A stretch of 64,000 bases of DNA from Gammaproteobacteria bacterium (GCA_029882395.1 JAOUKT010000005.1:1-64000), one strand, 5' to 3'; positions 38,043 through 48,355 are shown, counted from the first letter of the stretch. A program made the numbers and translations. Notes: a model not told the origin generated them from the letters alone.

Positions 38043-39290
38043 ATGATATTTTCATCTTTAGATCTGGCACCTGAGATTCAGCAGGCTCTGGATGCCTGTG
38101 GCTACAGCCAAATGACGCCGATTCAGCAACAGGCTATTATTCCGGCACGACGCGGCAAAGACCTGCTGGCAAATGCACAGACAGGCACCGGCAAGACAGC
38201 CGCCTTTGCCGTGCCTGTTTTACAACAAATGCATGACCGTCCTTCGAGCACATCAGCCGGTAGCCCGCGGGCACTGATCCTGACACCAACCCGTGAGCTT
38301 GCCGAGCAGCTGTCTGAGACCATTAGCCGTTATGCCCGCTACCTGCCTTTCAGCGTCACTGCTTTTTATGGCGGAGTAAAAATCAGCGCGCAGCAGAAAA
38401 AGATTAAAGCCGGCATCGATATACTGGTCTCTACTCCCGGGCGACTGCTGGAGCATTTAGTACAGTGTAATATCAACCTTGCCAGTGTTGAATTTGTGGT
38501 GCTGGATGAGGCAGATCGCATGCTGGACATGGGTTTCATTGCCGATGTTCAGGCACTGCTGCAAATGACACCGGCAAAACGTCAAACCTTGTTGTTTTCT
38601 GCCACCATGTCGCAGGCCGTTAAAGAGCTGGCCAACAAGTTGCTGAAAAACCACGATGTGATTAGTGTGGCAAAACAAAACGCAATTGCCGATACGATTG
38701 AGCATGTGCTTTATCCGGTTGAAGAACGCCGCAAAGCAGAATTGTTTGTTGACCTGATTGACGAGCAAAACTGGTTCAAAGTACTGGTTTTTACCAGTAC
38801 CAAAGCGCAGGCCGATACGCTGATGCTTAATCTGAAAAAAGCGCAGATTAAAACAGCATTGTGCCACAGTGATAAAAGCCAGGGTACACGTCGCCGCGCC
38901 ATTGCCGATTTTAAAGCCGATAAAGTACAGGTCTTGATCGCAACAGAAGTGGCTGCGCGGGGGCTGGATATTCAGGGTCTGGAATATGTAGTGAACTACA
39001 ATTTACCATATCTGGCTGAAGATTATGTGCACCGGGTAGGGCGTGCTGGCCGTGCCGGCAGCAAAGGTCATGCTATTTCTTTAGTTAGCCGTGAAGAGGA
39101 GCGTTCGCTGGCCAGCATTGAGCGCCTGATTGGCACGCGAATTAAGCGTGTGAAAATGCCGGGCTATGAAGTCGGTGACCGGGATGCTATTTTTAAAAAT
39201 ATCGAAAAACACGCACGCCCTGCCCGTAAAAACAAGGCGAGCCAAACGCAGATTATCAAGAACAGTACAACGGCCGGTAAGAACAAATAA
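38043..39290 (+). CDS. DEAD-box RNA helicase, RhlE-like
   Basis: A 415-residue ATP-dependent RNA helicase. Motifs in order: Q motif (SQMTPIQQQAI), Walker A ANAQTGTGKTAA, PTRELAEQ, STPGRLLE, DEAD in VLDEADRMLDMGF, SATM, ATEVAARGLDIQGL and HRVGRAGRAG. A short basic C-terminal tail (ARKNKASQTQIIK) favours the RhlE group, which acts in ribosome maturation and RNA decay. ATG 38043 has AAAGGA upstream; the frame runs 15 codons further but without conservation. A large GC-rich palindrome follows. Confidence 0.94.
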   Translation: MIFSSLDLAPEIQQALDACGYSQMTPIQQQAIIPARRGKDLLANAQTGTGKTAAFAVPVLQQMHDRPSSTSAGSPRALILTPTRELAEQLSETISRYARYLPFSVTAFYGGVKISAQQKKIKAGIDILVSTPGRLLEHLVQCNINLASVEFVVLDEADRMLDMGFIADVQALLQMTPAKRQTLLFSATMSQAVKELANKLLKNHDVISVAKQNAIADTIEHVLYPVEERRKAELFVDLIDEQNWFKVLVFTSTKAQADTLMLNLKKAQIKTALCHSDKSQGTRRRAIADFKADKVQVLIATEVAARGLDIQGLEYVVNYNLPYLAEDYVHRVGRAGRAGSKGHAISLVSREEERSLASIERLIGTRIKRVKMPGYEVGDRDAIFKNIEKHARPARKNKASQTQIIKNSTTAGKNK

Positions 39291-39325
39291 AGCCAGGCGG
39301 CAGAGAACGGCATTAATCAAACGCC

Positions 39326-39357
39326 TTAATGCCGCCAGCCCGGGCTGGCGGCATTAA
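39326..39357. terminator. 32-nt perfect GC-rich palindrome between convergent genes
   Basis: TTAATGCCGCCAGCCC (39326-39341) is followed directly by its exact inverse complement (39342-39357). It overlaps the stop codon of the minus-strand SnoaL-like gene and lies 36 bases after the helicase stop. T-runs on either side are weak (ATTGTTTTAG on the plus strand). A third copy of part of the arm, CGGCATTAA at 39308-39316, could pair with the left arm and compete with the main hairpin. It is probably a bidirectional terminator. Confidence 0.7.
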
Positions 39358-39806
39358 ATTGTTTTAGAGCGGATATTTAAAGGTATCTGAGGCCGCACAG
39401 TGGTGCCAATCTGTCTTTCCAGGCCAGACATATCGATTAATGTATCAAGACTGATAATTTTACCGTCGTCTATCTCCCAGATTGAAACCGCCGGAAAAGT
39501 AATGATTTTATTGCTCGCGGGTATGCCGTAGAAGGCCTTGACAACCGCGCCTAAAAAGCTGACCTGGGTCATCACATGCTGCTTATCAGCCATGATAAGC
39601 TCAAGTTCAACGGATAAATCGGGAATCGCTTCTCGCAGTACATTGATGAAATCAATGTACTGTTTAGTATCGAGTATTTCATCGGTGAAGGTGGTTTTGT
39701 AAAAGAATCGTTTCGATAAAAAGTCTTTGATTTTACCAAAGTCACCCTTGTTCCACGATAAGTCAAGGTGCTCTAAAACCAGCGCTTTGTTGTCTGTGCT
39801 CGGCAT
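39354..39806 (-). CDS. SnoaL-like / NTF2-fold protein
   Basis: A 150-residue protein of the SnoaL ester-cyclase-like group: LEHLDLSWNKGDFGKIKDFLS at the start, a middle DFINVLREAIPDLSVELE, and FPAVSIWEIDDGKIISLDTLID near the end. Such proteins range from polyketide cyclases to small-molecule isomerases and binding proteins. No polyketide genes are present, so the role is unknown. It is convergent with the helicase gene. Confidence 0.82.
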   Translation of the reverse strand: MPSTDNKALVLEHLDLSWNKGDFGKIKDFLSKRFFYKTTFTDEILDTKQYIDFINVLREAIPDLSVELELIMADKQHVMTQVSFLGAVVKAFYGIPASNKIITFPAVSIWEIDDGKIISLDTLIDMSGLERQIGTTVRPQIPLNIRSKTI

Positions 39807-39909
39807 TAAATGGTCTCTCTACTCGATTTTTTATGCCTATTTTGATACAGCTTGTCTGCTTTGTCACGTCGCCGTTATGCGTTTTTTAGCAGCCGCTGGC
39901 TTGCCGGGC

Positions 39910-40773
39910 TTATATCTTTTCAAGCACATCGATCATCGCCAGGCTGGCTGAAGATAAGCTGCGGTTGCGGTGGTAAACCGCGCCCAGTTCACGGGACATG
40001 TTCACACCCTTAATTTCAAATTCAATCAGCTCGCCATGTATCATGCTTTTGGGTAAAACACCCCAGCCAAGTCCTATCGACACCATCATTTTAATGGTTT
40101 CTAAATAATTGGTTTCAAGCGCAATCGGCGGCATTTTGCTGAGTGAGAGTTGTTGTTCTATCATCGAGCGGGTAAAGGTTTCATGCGAGGGCAAAATAGC
40201 AGGGCGGTCGATTAGATCATCGGTACTGATATTCTTCATGCTGGCCAAAGCATGCGTTTTACCAACCACCACCACCAGTGGGTCGTGCCAGATTACCTGG
40301 GTGACCAGGTTTTTCGAAGCTTTACGCGGCAGGGTAACAATGGCCAGCTCAAGCTGGCCGTTTTCTATCATCTCACAAGCCTGTTCGGAATCCATAAAAT
40401 GCAGATCAAGTTCGACATTTTCATGCGCACTGCTGAAGGCTCTGAGCACCGGCGGCAGCCGGTGCAGGCCAATATGATGGCTGGTGGCGAGTTTAAGTTC
40501 GCCGCGTAAATGCCCGCTGAGCCCCTGTATGCTCTGATGGCTGCGTTTGATTTCTTCAATAATGTGGCGCGCGCTGGGCAATAGAATCTTACCGGCCTGT
40601 GTCAAAATAATATGCTTGCCTATACGGTCAAACAGACTGGTGCCGTAATCCTGCTCGAGCGCTGCAATGCGTTTGCTGACAGCCGGTTGAGTCAGGTTTA
40701 AAATCGCCGAGGCTTTAGAGAAAGACTGCTGCTCAAACACCGCAATGAAAGCCTGAAGGTTCTGAATGTCCAT
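39910..40773 (-). CDS. LysR-family transcriptional regulator
   Basis: A 287-residue regulator. The N-terminal winged helix is MDIQNLQAFIAVFEQQSFSK with LTQPAVSKRIAALEQDYG. The effector domain spans 90-285 (HLRGELKLATSHHIGLHRLP onwards). It is divergent from leuC with 136 bases between the starts, and a LysR-type palindrome lies in the gap, 20 bases upstream of this gene. Control of leuCDB is the obvious guess. It might also act on its own promoter. The effector is unknown. Confidence 0.92.
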   Translation of the reverse strand: MDIQNLQAFIAVFEQQSFSKASAILNLTQPAVSKRIAALEQDYGTSLFDRIGKHIILTQAGKILLPSARHIIEEIKRSHQSIQGLSGHLRGELKLATSHHIGLHRLPPVLRAFSSAHENVELDLHFMDSEQACEMIENGQLELAIVTLPRKASKNLVTQVIWHDPLVVVVGKTHALASMKNISTDDLIDRPAILPSHETFTRSMIEQQLSLSKMPPIALETNYLETIKMMVSIGLGWGVLPKSMIHGELIEFEIKGVNMSRELGAVYHRNRSLSSASLAMIDVLEKI

Positions 40774-40793
40774 TAAAAATTAGCCGCAAGTGT

Positions 40794-40810
40794 TATTCCT
40801 GTTAGGAATA
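40794..40810. promoter_or_regulatory. LysR-type operator upstream of leuC
   Basis: TATTCC and GGAATA flank TGTTA, a perfect inverted repeat that contains the T-N11-A pattern of LysR binding sites. It lies 20 bases upstream of the lysR-type start and 100 bases upstream of the leuC start. Confidence 0.6.
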
Positions 40811-40909
40811 GTTTATATGAAAAATATGAATTTGAGTAATTTATTGGTCGAGAGTAGAATCCAAGACCTGTTAGTTTGGCCTGCAAAAGGGCTGTAAGTG
40901 GAGACAAAA

Positions 40910-42313
40910 ATGGCTGCAAGAACGCTTTATGACAAATTATGGGACGCCCATGTGGTACGTACTGAAGACGACGGTACCGCACTGATTTACATAGACAGGC
41001 ATTTAATTCACGAAGTGACCTCACCTCAGGCGTTTGAAGGCCTGCGTATGGCAAACCGAAGCCCCTGGCGCGCGGATTCATTACTGGCTGTGCCCGATCA
41101 TAATGTGCCGACCACGGCCCGCGCTGAGGGCATTACTGATCCGGTGGCTAAGCTGCAGGTGCAGACTTTGGAGCAAAACTGTAAAGAGTTTGCCATCACA
41201 GAATTTAAAATGGACGATATTCGTCAGGGTATCGTGCATGTGATCGGCCCGGAACAAGGCGCGACATTGCCGGGAATGACGGTAGTCTGCGGTGATTCAC
41301 ATACCTCCACACACGGTGCCTTTGGCGCGCTGGCACACGGTATCGGTACTTCTGAAGTCGAGCATGTGATGGCAACGCAGTGCCTGATCCAGAAAAAAAT
41401 GAAAAACATGCTGATTGCTGTCGATGGAAAAACGCCTGCCGGTGTCACCGCCAAAGATATTGTGCTGGCCATCATCGGTAAAATCGGTACCGCCGGAGGC
41501 ACCGGCTACGCGATCGAGTTTGCTGGAGAGGCAATAGCGAATCTTTCAATGGAAGGCCGGATGACGGTTTGCAATATGGCGATTGAAGGCGGCGCGCGCG
41601 CGGGCATGGTCGCGGTTGATCAAACCACGATTGATTATGTCAAAGGCCGTCCCTATGCACCCAGCGGTGAAACATGGCATAAAGCCGAGGCCGCATGGCG
41701 TGATCTGGTGTCTGATCAGGGGGCTCATTTCGACAGCGTGGTGCGCCTCGATGCTGCCGATATTAAACCGCAGGTGACCTGGGGAACATCGCCAGAAATG
41801 GAAGTGGCCGTCGATGCCAATGTGCCCAATCCGGATACCGAGAGCGATGAAGTCAAAGCCAATGGCATGCGTAAGGCGCTGGCCTATATGGGTTTACAGG
41901 CCGGCATGCCGATTACCGAGATTCAGCTCGACAAGGTCTTTATCGGTTCATGCACCAATTCCCGGATCGAGGATATGCGGGCAGCCGCTGAGGTGGCAAA
42001 AGGCCGTAAAGTGGCAGCCAATATTAAGCTGGCGATGGTAGTGCCAGGTTCTGGTCTGGTGAAACAACAGGCCGAAGCAGAAGGTCTGGATGTGATCTTT
42101 AAAGCGGCTGGCTTTGAATGGCGTGAACCGGGATGTTCAATGTGTCTGGCGATGAACGCCGACCGCCTGCAAGCCGGAGAACGCTGTGCTTCGACTTCGA
42201 ACCGAAATTTCGAAGGCCGGCAAGGTCAGGGTGGGCGGACTCATCTGGTGAGCCCGGCGATGGCAGCAGCGGCCGCGATAGCCGGTCATTTTGTCGATGT
42301 TAATGAATTATAA
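40910..42313 (+). CDS. leuC: 3-isopropylmalate dehydratase large subunit
   Basis: A 467-residue aconitase-family subunit that isomerises 2-isopropylmalate in leucine synthesis, together with LeuD. The 4Fe-4S cluster cysteines are seen in [12 protein letters not shown] and [11 protein letters not shown]. Also typical are [23 protein letters not shown] and [13 protein letters not shown]. Start at ATG 40910, with GGAG six bases ahead; length equals the E. coli protein (466). First gene of leuC-leuD-leuB. Confidence 0.98.
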   Translation: MAARTLYDKLWDAHVVRTEDDGTALIYIDRHLIHEVTSPQAFEGLRMANRSPWRADSLLAVPDHNVPTTARAEGITDPVAKLQVQTLEQNCKEFAITEFKMDDIRQGIVHVIGPEQGATLPGMTVVCGDSHTSTHGAFGALAHGIGTSEVEHVMATQCLIQKKMKNMLIAVDGKTPAGVTAKDIVLAIIGKIGTAGGTGYAIEFAGEAIANLSMEGRMTVCNMAIEGGARAGMVAVDQTTIDYVKGRPYAPSGETWHKAEAAWRDLVSDQGAHFDSVVRLDAADIKPQVTWGTSPEMEVAVDANVPNPDTESDEVKANGMRKALAYMGLQAGMPITEIQLDKVFIGSCTNSRIEDMRAAAEVAKGRKVAANIKLAMVVPGSGLVKQQAEAEGLDVIFKAAGFEWREPGCSMCLAMNADRLQAGERCASTSNRNFEGRQGQGGRTHLVSPAMAAAAAIAGHFVDVNEL

Positions 42314-42325
42314 GGTAACAGGCTG

Positions 42326-42961
42326 ATGCAAAAATTTACTGAAATAAGCGGCATTGTCGCACCGATGGATCGACCCAATGTTGATACCGATGCCATTATT
42401 CCCAAGCAATATTTAAAATCCATTCAGCGCAGTGGCTTTGGGCCGACGGCATTTGATGACTGGCGTTATCTTGAGCCCGGTGAGCCGGGCATGGATCATA
42501 GCCTGCGCAAACTGAACCCTGATTTCATATTGAATCAAGCACCTTATAACCAGGCCAGTATTTTGCTGGCCAGGGAAAACTTTGGTTGTGGTTCATCGCG
42601 TGAGCACGCCGTCTGGGCGCTGGATGATTTTGGTTTTCGTGCAGTGATTGCGCCCAGTTTCGCCGATATCTTTTTTAATAACAGTTTTAAAAGCGGCATG
42701 TTACCCATTGTGCTGGATGCCGCTATAGTTGATCAGTTATTCAAAGAGGTTGCTGCTGACACCGGTTATCAACTGACGATTAACCTCGAGGCACAAAAAA
42801 TTACCAAACCCAGCGGTGAGGTGATTGAATTTGATGTTGATGCGTTTCGTAAATACTGCTTGTTAAATGGGCTCGATGATATCGGTTTAACATTGAAACA
42901 TGCCGATGATATTCGTGCCTATGAAAAGACAAGAAAACAACAGGCTCCGTGGTTGTTCTGA
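42326..42961 (+). CDS. leuD: 3-isopropylmalate dehydratase small subunit
   Basis: A 211-residue partner of LeuC. Signatures: [24 protein letters not shown] near the N-terminus, and [23 protein letters not shown], the substrate-contact loop. [17 protein letters not shown] completes the fold. It starts 12 bases after leuC and is 54 bases before leuB, a compact operon. Confidence 0.98.
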   Translation: MQKFTEISGIVAPMDRPNVDTDAIIPKQYLKSIQRSGFGPTAFDDWRYLEPGEPGMDHSLRKLNPDFILNQAPYNQASILLARENFGCGSSREHAVWALDDFGFRAVIAPSFADIFFNNSFKSGMLPIVLDAAIVDQLFKEVAADTGYQLTINLEAQKITKPSGEVIEFDVDAFRKYCLLNGLDDIGLTLKHADDIRAYEKTRKQQAPWLF

Positions 42962-43015
42962 TTTATATAGATAATAATGCTGATAAAAGATATCAGTTTT
43001 AATAAGGTTAAAAAC

Positions 43016-44086
43016 ATGACACATAACATTGCAATTTTACCGGGTGACGGCATCGGCCCTGAAATCATCGCAGAAGCGGTTAAAGTCATTGAGTTTCTGC
43101 GCCAACACGCAGGCTTTGATGCCACAATGACGACAGCCCCGGTTGGTGGCGCCGGTTACGATGCGGCTGGCAAGCCGTTACCGGATGATACCTTGTCTTT
43201 AGTGAAAGCCTGCGATGCCATTTTATTAGGCGCTGTTGGCGGGCCTCAGTATGAAGCCTTGCCGCGTGAAATGCGTCCCGAGCGGGGTTTATTAGGCCTG
43301 CGTTCAGAGCTGGCATTGTTTTCAAATTTGCGACCTGCGATTTTATACCCGCAGCTGGCCGACGCCTCATCTTTAAAACCTGAAATCGTCGCGGGTCTGG
43401 ATATCATGATCGTGCGTGAATTAACCGGCGGCATCTATTTCGGCCAGCCGCGTGAAATCACCGAAAAAGACGGTGAGCGTTACGCCTATAACACGGCCGG
43501 TTATAAAGAAAGTGAAATAGAGCGCATTGGCCGTTCGGCTTTTGATATTGCCATGAAACGCGACAAACGTGTTTGCTCGGTGGATAAAGCCAATGTGCTG
43601 GAAGTATCAGAGTTATGGCGTGAAGTGATGGAAAACGTGGCGAAGGATTACCCTGAAGTTGAGTTAAGCCATATGTATGTCGATAACGCTGCAATGCAGC
43701 TGGTTAAATGGCCAAAGCAGTTTGATGTGATGGTGACCAGTAACCTGTTTGGTGATGTATTGTCCGATTGTGCGGCGATGTTAACCGGTTCAATTGGCAT
43801 GCTGCCGTCGGCTTCTCTGGATGCCAATGGCAAAGGCATGTACGAGCCGATACATGGCTCGGCACCGGATATTGCCGGCATGGGGGTGGCAAACCCATTG
43901 GCAACCATTTTATCAGTGGCGATGATGCTGCGTTATTCATTGAATGAAGAGGCGCTGGCACAGCGCATCGAAGCGGCTGTCGGTAAGGTGCTGGATCAGG
44001 GCTTACGCACAGCAGACATCATGTCAGATGGCTGCACCGAAGTGAATACAATGGCCATGGGTGATGCGGTGGTCGCGGCACTTTAA
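43016..44086 (+). CDS. leuB: 3-isopropylmalate dehydrogenase
   Basis: A 356-residue NAD-dependent oxidative decarboxylase of leucine synthesis. Features: [11 protein letters not shown], the substrate arginines in [13 protein letters not shown] and [11 protein letters not shown], and the metal site [28 protein letters not shown] is the NAD-binding loop. ATG 43016 gives [12 protein letters not shown] and has AAGG ahead; an ATG 13 codons earlier is less likely. Third gene of the leu operon; leuA is not in the window. Confidence 0.98.
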   Translation: MTHNIAILPGDGIGPEIIAEAVKVIEFLRQHAGFDATMTTAPVGGAGYDAAGKPLPDDTLSLVKACDAILLGAVGGPQYEALPREMRPERGLLGLRSELALFSNLRPAILYPQLADASSLKPEIVAGLDIMIVRELTGGIYFGQPREITEKDGERYAYNTAGYKESEIERIGRSAFDIAMKRDKRVCSVDKANVLEVSELWREVMENVAKDYPEVELSHMYVDNAAMQLVKWPKQFDVMVTSNLFGDVLSDCAAMLTGSIGMLPSASLDANGKGMYEPIHGSAPDIAGMGVANPLATILSVAMMLRYSLNEEALAQRIEAAVGKVLDQGLRTADIMSDGCTEVNTMAMGDAVVAAL

Positions 44087-44157
44087 TACAATCATCACAG
44101 AGAATTAGTCGTTATTTTTAGCTGGGTAACAGCAATACATTTAAAAAGGGTTAGATC

Positions 44158-45180
44158 ATGAGTAAAACAGTTGATGTTGCGGTTGTAGGGGCTACTGGGG
44201 CAGTGGGCGAAACCATGCTGGCAATTTTGGCGCAACGCAAATTCCCGATAGGTAAAATTTATGCACTGGCGAGTGCGCGTTCAAAAGGCAAACGGGTTGA
44301 ATTTGGCGACAAGTTGATTGTGGTCGAGGATCTGGCTGAATTTGATTTTTCGAAAGTTCAGATTGGTTTATTTTCAGCAGGGGCGGCGATTTCAAGAGAG
44401 TTCGCACCAAAAGCGGCCGCTGCGGGCTGTGTTGTGATTGATAATACATCAGAGTTTCGTTATGACGATGACAAGCCGCTGGTTGTACCGGAAGTGAACC
44501 CGCATGCTATCGCCGATTACAAAAAAACCGGTATAATCGCAAACCCTAATTGTTCAACGATTCAAATGCTGGTGGCACTGAAGCCTATTTATGATGCGGT
44601 CGGCATCAAGCGGATCAATGTTGCGACCTATCAGGCGGTTTCAGGTACCGGCAAAGAGGCGATTGAAGAGCTGGCAGGCCAGACCGCGGCTATCTTAAAT
44701 GCCAAGGAGATCAAAACTGAAGTCTATCCAAAACAAATTGCCTTTAATGTCTTGCCCCAAATCGATGTATTCATGGACAACGGTTATACCAAGGAAGAGA
44801 TGAAAATGGTCTGGGAAACCAAGAAAATTATGGGCGATGATAGCATCGAGGTGAACCCGACAGCGGTACGTGTGCCGGTGTTCTATGGCCATTCAGAAGC
44901 GCTGCATATCGAAACCGATGAAAAAATTACCGCGGCAGAAGCCCGTGCCGTGCTCTCAAAGGCTGCTGGAGTGCAGGTTATAGACGAACATAAAGATGGC
45001 GGATACCCTACTGCTGTGACCGAGGGCGCGAATAATGATGCTACTTATGTCGGCCGAATTCGCGAAGACATCTCCCATGAAAAAGGCCTGAATTTATGGG
45101 TAGTGGCCGATAATGTGCGCAAAGGAGCGGCTTTAAACAGTGTGCAAATAGCAGAAATTTTGCTTAAAGAGCATTTATAA
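44158..45180 (+). CDS. asd: Aspartate-semialdehyde dehydrogenase
   Basis: A 340-residue NADP-dependent enzyme that makes aspartate semialdehyde for lysine, diaminopimelate, threonine and methionine. The NADP loop is GATGAVGETM; the catalytic Cys132 is in NPNCSTIQ. The segment AVSGTGKEAIEEL also fits. It lies 71 bases after leuB, as in many gammaproteobacteria. Product also feeds MetZ, encoded later, via homoserine. Confidence 0.97.
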   Translation: MSKTVDVAVVGATGAVGETMLAILAQRKFPIGKIYALASARSKGKRVEFGDKLIVVEDLAEFDFSKVQIGLFSAGAAISREFAPKAAAAGCVVIDNTSEFRYDDDKPLVVPEVNPHAIADYKKTGIIANPNCSTIQMLVALKPIYDAVGIKRINVATYQAVSGTGKEAIEELAGQTAAILNAKEIKTEVYPKQIAFNVLPQIDVFMDNGYTKEEMKMVWETKKIMGDDSIEVNPTAVRVPVFYGHSEALHIETDEKITAAEARAVLSKAAGVQVIDEHKDGGYPTAVTEGANNDATYVGRIREDISHEKGLNLWVVADNVRKGAALNSVQIAEILLKEHL

Positions 45181-45203
45181 TCTATATTAGCACACATACT
45201 TAA

Positions 45204-45225
45204 AGCACATTCTTAAGAATGTGCT
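45204..45225. terminator. 22-nt perfect palindrome between asd and fimV
   Basis: AGCACATTCTT is followed directly by AAGAATGTGCT, 23 bases after the asd stop. No T-run follows, so it may be a rho-dependent or processing signal rather than a standard terminator, or a binding site ahead of fimV. Confidence 0.45.
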
Positions 45226-45299
45226 GAATATTGATGTTTCAAATGTTTAATTTGCAATAAATATTTGAAATAATATGGATTAAATTGAGGGGACTGCTG

Positions 45300-48269
45300 G
45301 TGCGCAAGTTAGTCATTGCCCTGTTTTGTATTGCTTTGTTGGTACCGTCACGCGGTAATACATTAGGACTGGGTGAAATAGAACTGCATTCATCGCTGAA
45401 TGAAGAGTTGAATGCGGAAATTGCTTTATTATCGATCGGCCAGGAATCAGCGGAAACCATTATCGTCAAGCTCGCCTCGAAAGCCGAGTTCAATCGGGCG
45501 GGCATAGACAGGCCGTTTATTCTCAACGACCTTAAATTTACTGTTAAAGTAAAAAATGACAAGCCCTATATTGAGGTTACGAGCAAAAAAAGTATCAGGG
45601 AGCCGTTTCTCAGTTTCTTATTAGATATCGACTGGCCGCGCGGGCATATTCTTCGTGAATTCACCTTGTTGCTCGACCCCCCCGTTTTCATGCAAGCCTC
45701 AGCCGAAGGCGCGCCCACGAAAACGGTCGTATCCCCACTGATTAGCACTAAAATTGAAAGCAGTGAGCAGACCTTAAATCGGCCGGCCTATGAGGCAGCC
45801 AGTGGCAGCAATAGCCTGGCCGGCGCACCGGCTACGGCCGCCCCTGGCCCGCCCCGGCAAGCAGCAGAGCCCGTCCAGGCACGTGCAGTTGCCCCATACC
45901 GTGCAAGCGCCGATGGTTATCGTGTGCAGCGAGCGGATACGGCCTGGAAAATTGCCGAGCGTTTGGTAGCAGGCAAAGATATCTCAATTGAACAAATGAT
46001 GATGGCGCTGTTGCGACGCAATCCCGAAGCCTTTATTCAAGACAACATCAATGGCATAAAACGGGGTTATATTCTGCGTGTACCTGATCAGCAAGATATT
46101 CTCGCTCTGGATAATAAGACGGCATTAATACAGGTAAAAGAACAATATGCATTATGGCGAGAATACCGCCAGAGTGTGGTGGCTAAACGCAATGCCAATA
46201 AAATTGAGCGCAGTGCTAAAACAGCGTCAAAAGCGGCATCAGGGCCAAAAGGCCATTTGAAAATTACCTCAGCAGCTGAAGGCGAATCGAGTGAGGGTGC
46301 AACCTCCGGTCGCCAAAACCCTAATGCTGAATTAAAACAGTTGCGTCAGGATCTTGCGGCCGCCTCAGAAGAGCTGGAAAGCGGTAAACTCGAGAACGAG
46401 GATCTGAAAGAACGTGTCGCGTCTTTGCAGGCGCGGATGAAAAAAATGCAAAGGCTGCTAAATCTAAAAGACGGTGACCTGGCTAATTTGCAAAGCGATT
46501 TAAGCACAGACGCGGCAAATGAAATAGCCGCCGAAGAAAAAGCCGCTGAAGTCTCGCCACCTGTACTCGGTCTGGCGGCCGAGGATAGCAAGACGGCAGA
46601 GGCTGAGGCGACAATAACGGCTGATTCGGCTAAAGATCAGCAGGCTCCGGCCGAGACGGCCACAGTCGATGCCATCTCTTCTACCCAGCCGGCCGAAGAG
46701 GCTGTGTTCATGGATGAGATGACGGCGCCCGCGCAACAACCGCTAGAGCCTGTGCCATCGGCAGCCGTGCCACCGGCGGTAACAGCCATTATCGATGATA
46801 TAAAAACGGGTGACTGGTTTGAGAAACTACTAAAAGACCCGAATGCCTTACCGGTTATTGTTGGCGTGCCGGCTCTGGCTTTGCTGCTGGTTTTGTATAT
46901 GACCATACGCAACAAACGTAAAAAATCACAACAGGCAGAACACGAGGTAACGTCATTACTTGAAACCGGTGATTTTAATTTCGCCGATGTCGCCGATATG
47001 GTTGATGCAGATAGCGGTTTTGCGAATGAGCAGGCTGACGATCTCGGCGATCAGCTTGAGGCTTTTGCTGAAGAAGCTGAGATCAATCTTAATGATGATA
47101 ATGACGTTATTAGCCTGGAAGAGGACTTACCGGCTGAAGAGGTGCAGAAAGATGATGTTTTAGCCGAAGCGGATGTTTATCTGGCATACGGTATTTACCA
47201 GCAGGCAGAAGAGCTGCTGAAAACAGCCGTTGCTGAAAACCCGGAGCGCGCAGATTATAAAATCAAACTGCTTGAAACATTCTTTGCCTCAAAAGATAAG
47301 AGCCATTACGCATCGCTGGTAGCTGATTTACAGCCGCAGATTGATACACAGGCTCCTGAGTGGCAGCGTATTGTTGCGATGGGGCGAGAGCTGGACCCTG
47401 GTAATGCTTTGTTCAGTGGTGGCGATACGATGGAGCGTTTTGATGTCGATGATTTATTGCCTGAAAAACCAGAAACTGATTTTGATTTAGGCGAGGCGGC
47501 TGCCGATTTTGATCTGGGTGACTCGATCGATGACAGCAGTGAGTTTGACCTGGATTTAGAAGAAAATGAAATTGATGTCAGCGCGGCTTTGACGGCAGAA
47601 GATGTGGCGGCATTCGATAGCGCGGCCATGGGGGATGGAACCGATAATTTTGCATTAAATGATGACGGACTTGATGAGCTTGATCAGGAACTGGCGGCAG
47701 CTGATGATATGGACTTTGATCTGAGCGAAGAAAGTGAGCCTGTTGAAGAGCTGGATGATGCCTTTAGCCTTGATTTTGATATGGCGGATCTTGGCATGGA
47801 TGAAGCGTCGGCAGAAATATCAGCAGAAGAAACGGAAGTGGTTGCTTCGTCAATGGTAGCCGAAACAGAAGATTTTGGGCTGGGCCGGTCTGATAACGCG
47901 GTCTCCCTGGACAATACCGAAGCCTTTGAAATGGATCTGGGGGAGTTATCCCGGCCAGTGCAAGCTGATGATATATCAATGGACGATGTTAGCCTGGATA
48001 TGGGTGATATTGATCTTGGAGAGATTGATTTATCCATCGATGAACAGACAGCCGCGGCTGTTAATTTGTCGCAGGATGACGATGAGACAATTGATATTAG
48101 TCGTTTGCCGGAGGACCTGGATGAGGTCAATACCAAACTTGATCTGGCCCGCGCTTATATCGATATGGGTGACAGTGACGGTGCCTCCAGTATTCTTCGT
48201 GAAGTCATCGAAGAAGCTGCCGGTGAACAGAAACAGACAGCCGAATCGATGCTCAAAGACATCGCCTGA
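45300..48269 (+). CDS. fimV: FimV/HubP-family polar hub protein
   Basis: A 989-residue inner-membrane, wall-binding scaffold. It has a signal peptide (LVIALFCIALLVPSRG) and the FimV N-domain opening LGLGEIELHSSLNEELNAEI. A LysM-like segment follows (about 205-275, YRVQRADTAWKIAERLV), then a coiled coil near 350-410 and a membrane helix near 523-541 (PVIVGVPALALLLVLYM). The long cytoplasmic part is very acidic, with repeated DFDL/DLG elements (about 720-930). It ends in a FimV C-terminal helical domain (TKLDLARAYIDMGDSDGA). FimV proteins organise type IV pili and polar signalling, which fits the FimX-like protein elsewhere here. GTG 45300 is preferred, with GAGGGG upstream; TTG 45285 is the other option. 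Confidence 0.93.
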   Translation: MRKLVIALFCIALLVPSRGNTLGLGEIELHSSLNEELNAEIALLSIGQESAETIIVKLASKAEFNRAGIDRPFILNDLKFTVKVKNDKPYIEVTSKKSIREPFLSFLLDIDWPRGHILREFTLLLDPPVFMQASAEGAPTKTVVSPLISTKIESSEQTLNRPAYEAASGSNSLAGAPATAAPGPPRQAAEPVQARAVAPYRASADGYRVQRADTAWKIAERLVAGKDISIEQMMMALLRRNPEAFIQDNINGIKRGYILRVPDQQDILALDNKTALIQVKEQYALWREYRQSVVAKRNANKIERSAKTASKAASGPKGHLKITSAAEGESSEGATSGRQNPNAELKQLRQDLAAASEELESGKLENEDLKERVASLQARMKKMQRLLNLKDGDLANLQSDLSTDAANEIAAEEKAAEVSPPVLGLAAEDSKTAEAEATITADSAKDQQAPAETATVDAISSTQPAEEAVFMDEMTAPAQQPLEPVPSAAVPPAVTAIIDDIKTGDWFEKLLKDPNALPVIVGVPALALLLVLYMTIRNKRKKSQQAEHEVTSLLETGDFNFADVADMVDADSGFANEQADDLGDQLEAFAEEAEINLNDDNDVISLEEDLPAEEVQKDDVLAEADVYLAYGIYQQAEELLKTAVAENPERADYKIKLLETFFASKDKSHYASLVADLQPQIDTQAPEWQRIVAMGRELDPGNALFSGGDTMERFDVDDLLPEKPETDFDLGEAAADFDLGDSIDDSSEFDLDLEENEIDVSAALTAEDVAAFDSAAMGDGTDNFALNDDGLDELDQELAAADDMDFDLSEESEPVEELDDAFSLDFDMADLGMDEASAEISAEETEVVASSMVAETEDFGLGRSDNAVSLDNTEAFEMDLGELSRPVQADDISMDDVSLDMGDIDLGEIDLSIDEQTAAAVNLSQDDDETIDISRLPEDLDEVNTKLDLARAYIDMGDSDGASSILREVIEEAAGEQKQTAESMLKDIA

Positions 48270-48293
48270 TCGGTTTGAAATTAATAAAACCTG

Positions 48294-48322
48294 CGGCATT
48301 GAGTCTTCTCAATGCCGTTTTT
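48294..48322 (+). terminator. Rho-independent terminator after fimV
   Basis: CGGCATTGAG and CTCAATGCCG pair around TCTT, followed directly by five T. It lies 24 bases past the fimV stop and ahead of truA, so truA needs its own promoter or read-through. Confidence 0.93.
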
Positions 48323-48355
48323 GTTTGTCATCTACAGTTTGAGTGCTGAGTTAAA

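Noticed and set aside
47460-48060. Repeated acidic motifs in fimV as a possible DNA repeat or CRISPR-like array
   Set aside because: The DFDL/DLG repeats are at protein level and typical of FimV cytoplasmic regions; the DNA repeats are imperfect and have no spacers.
47684-48136. Serine-rich antisense frame of 150 codons opposite fimV
   Set aside because: A mirror of the acidic, Asp/Glu/Leu-rich codons of fimV; no ribosome-binding site or domain.
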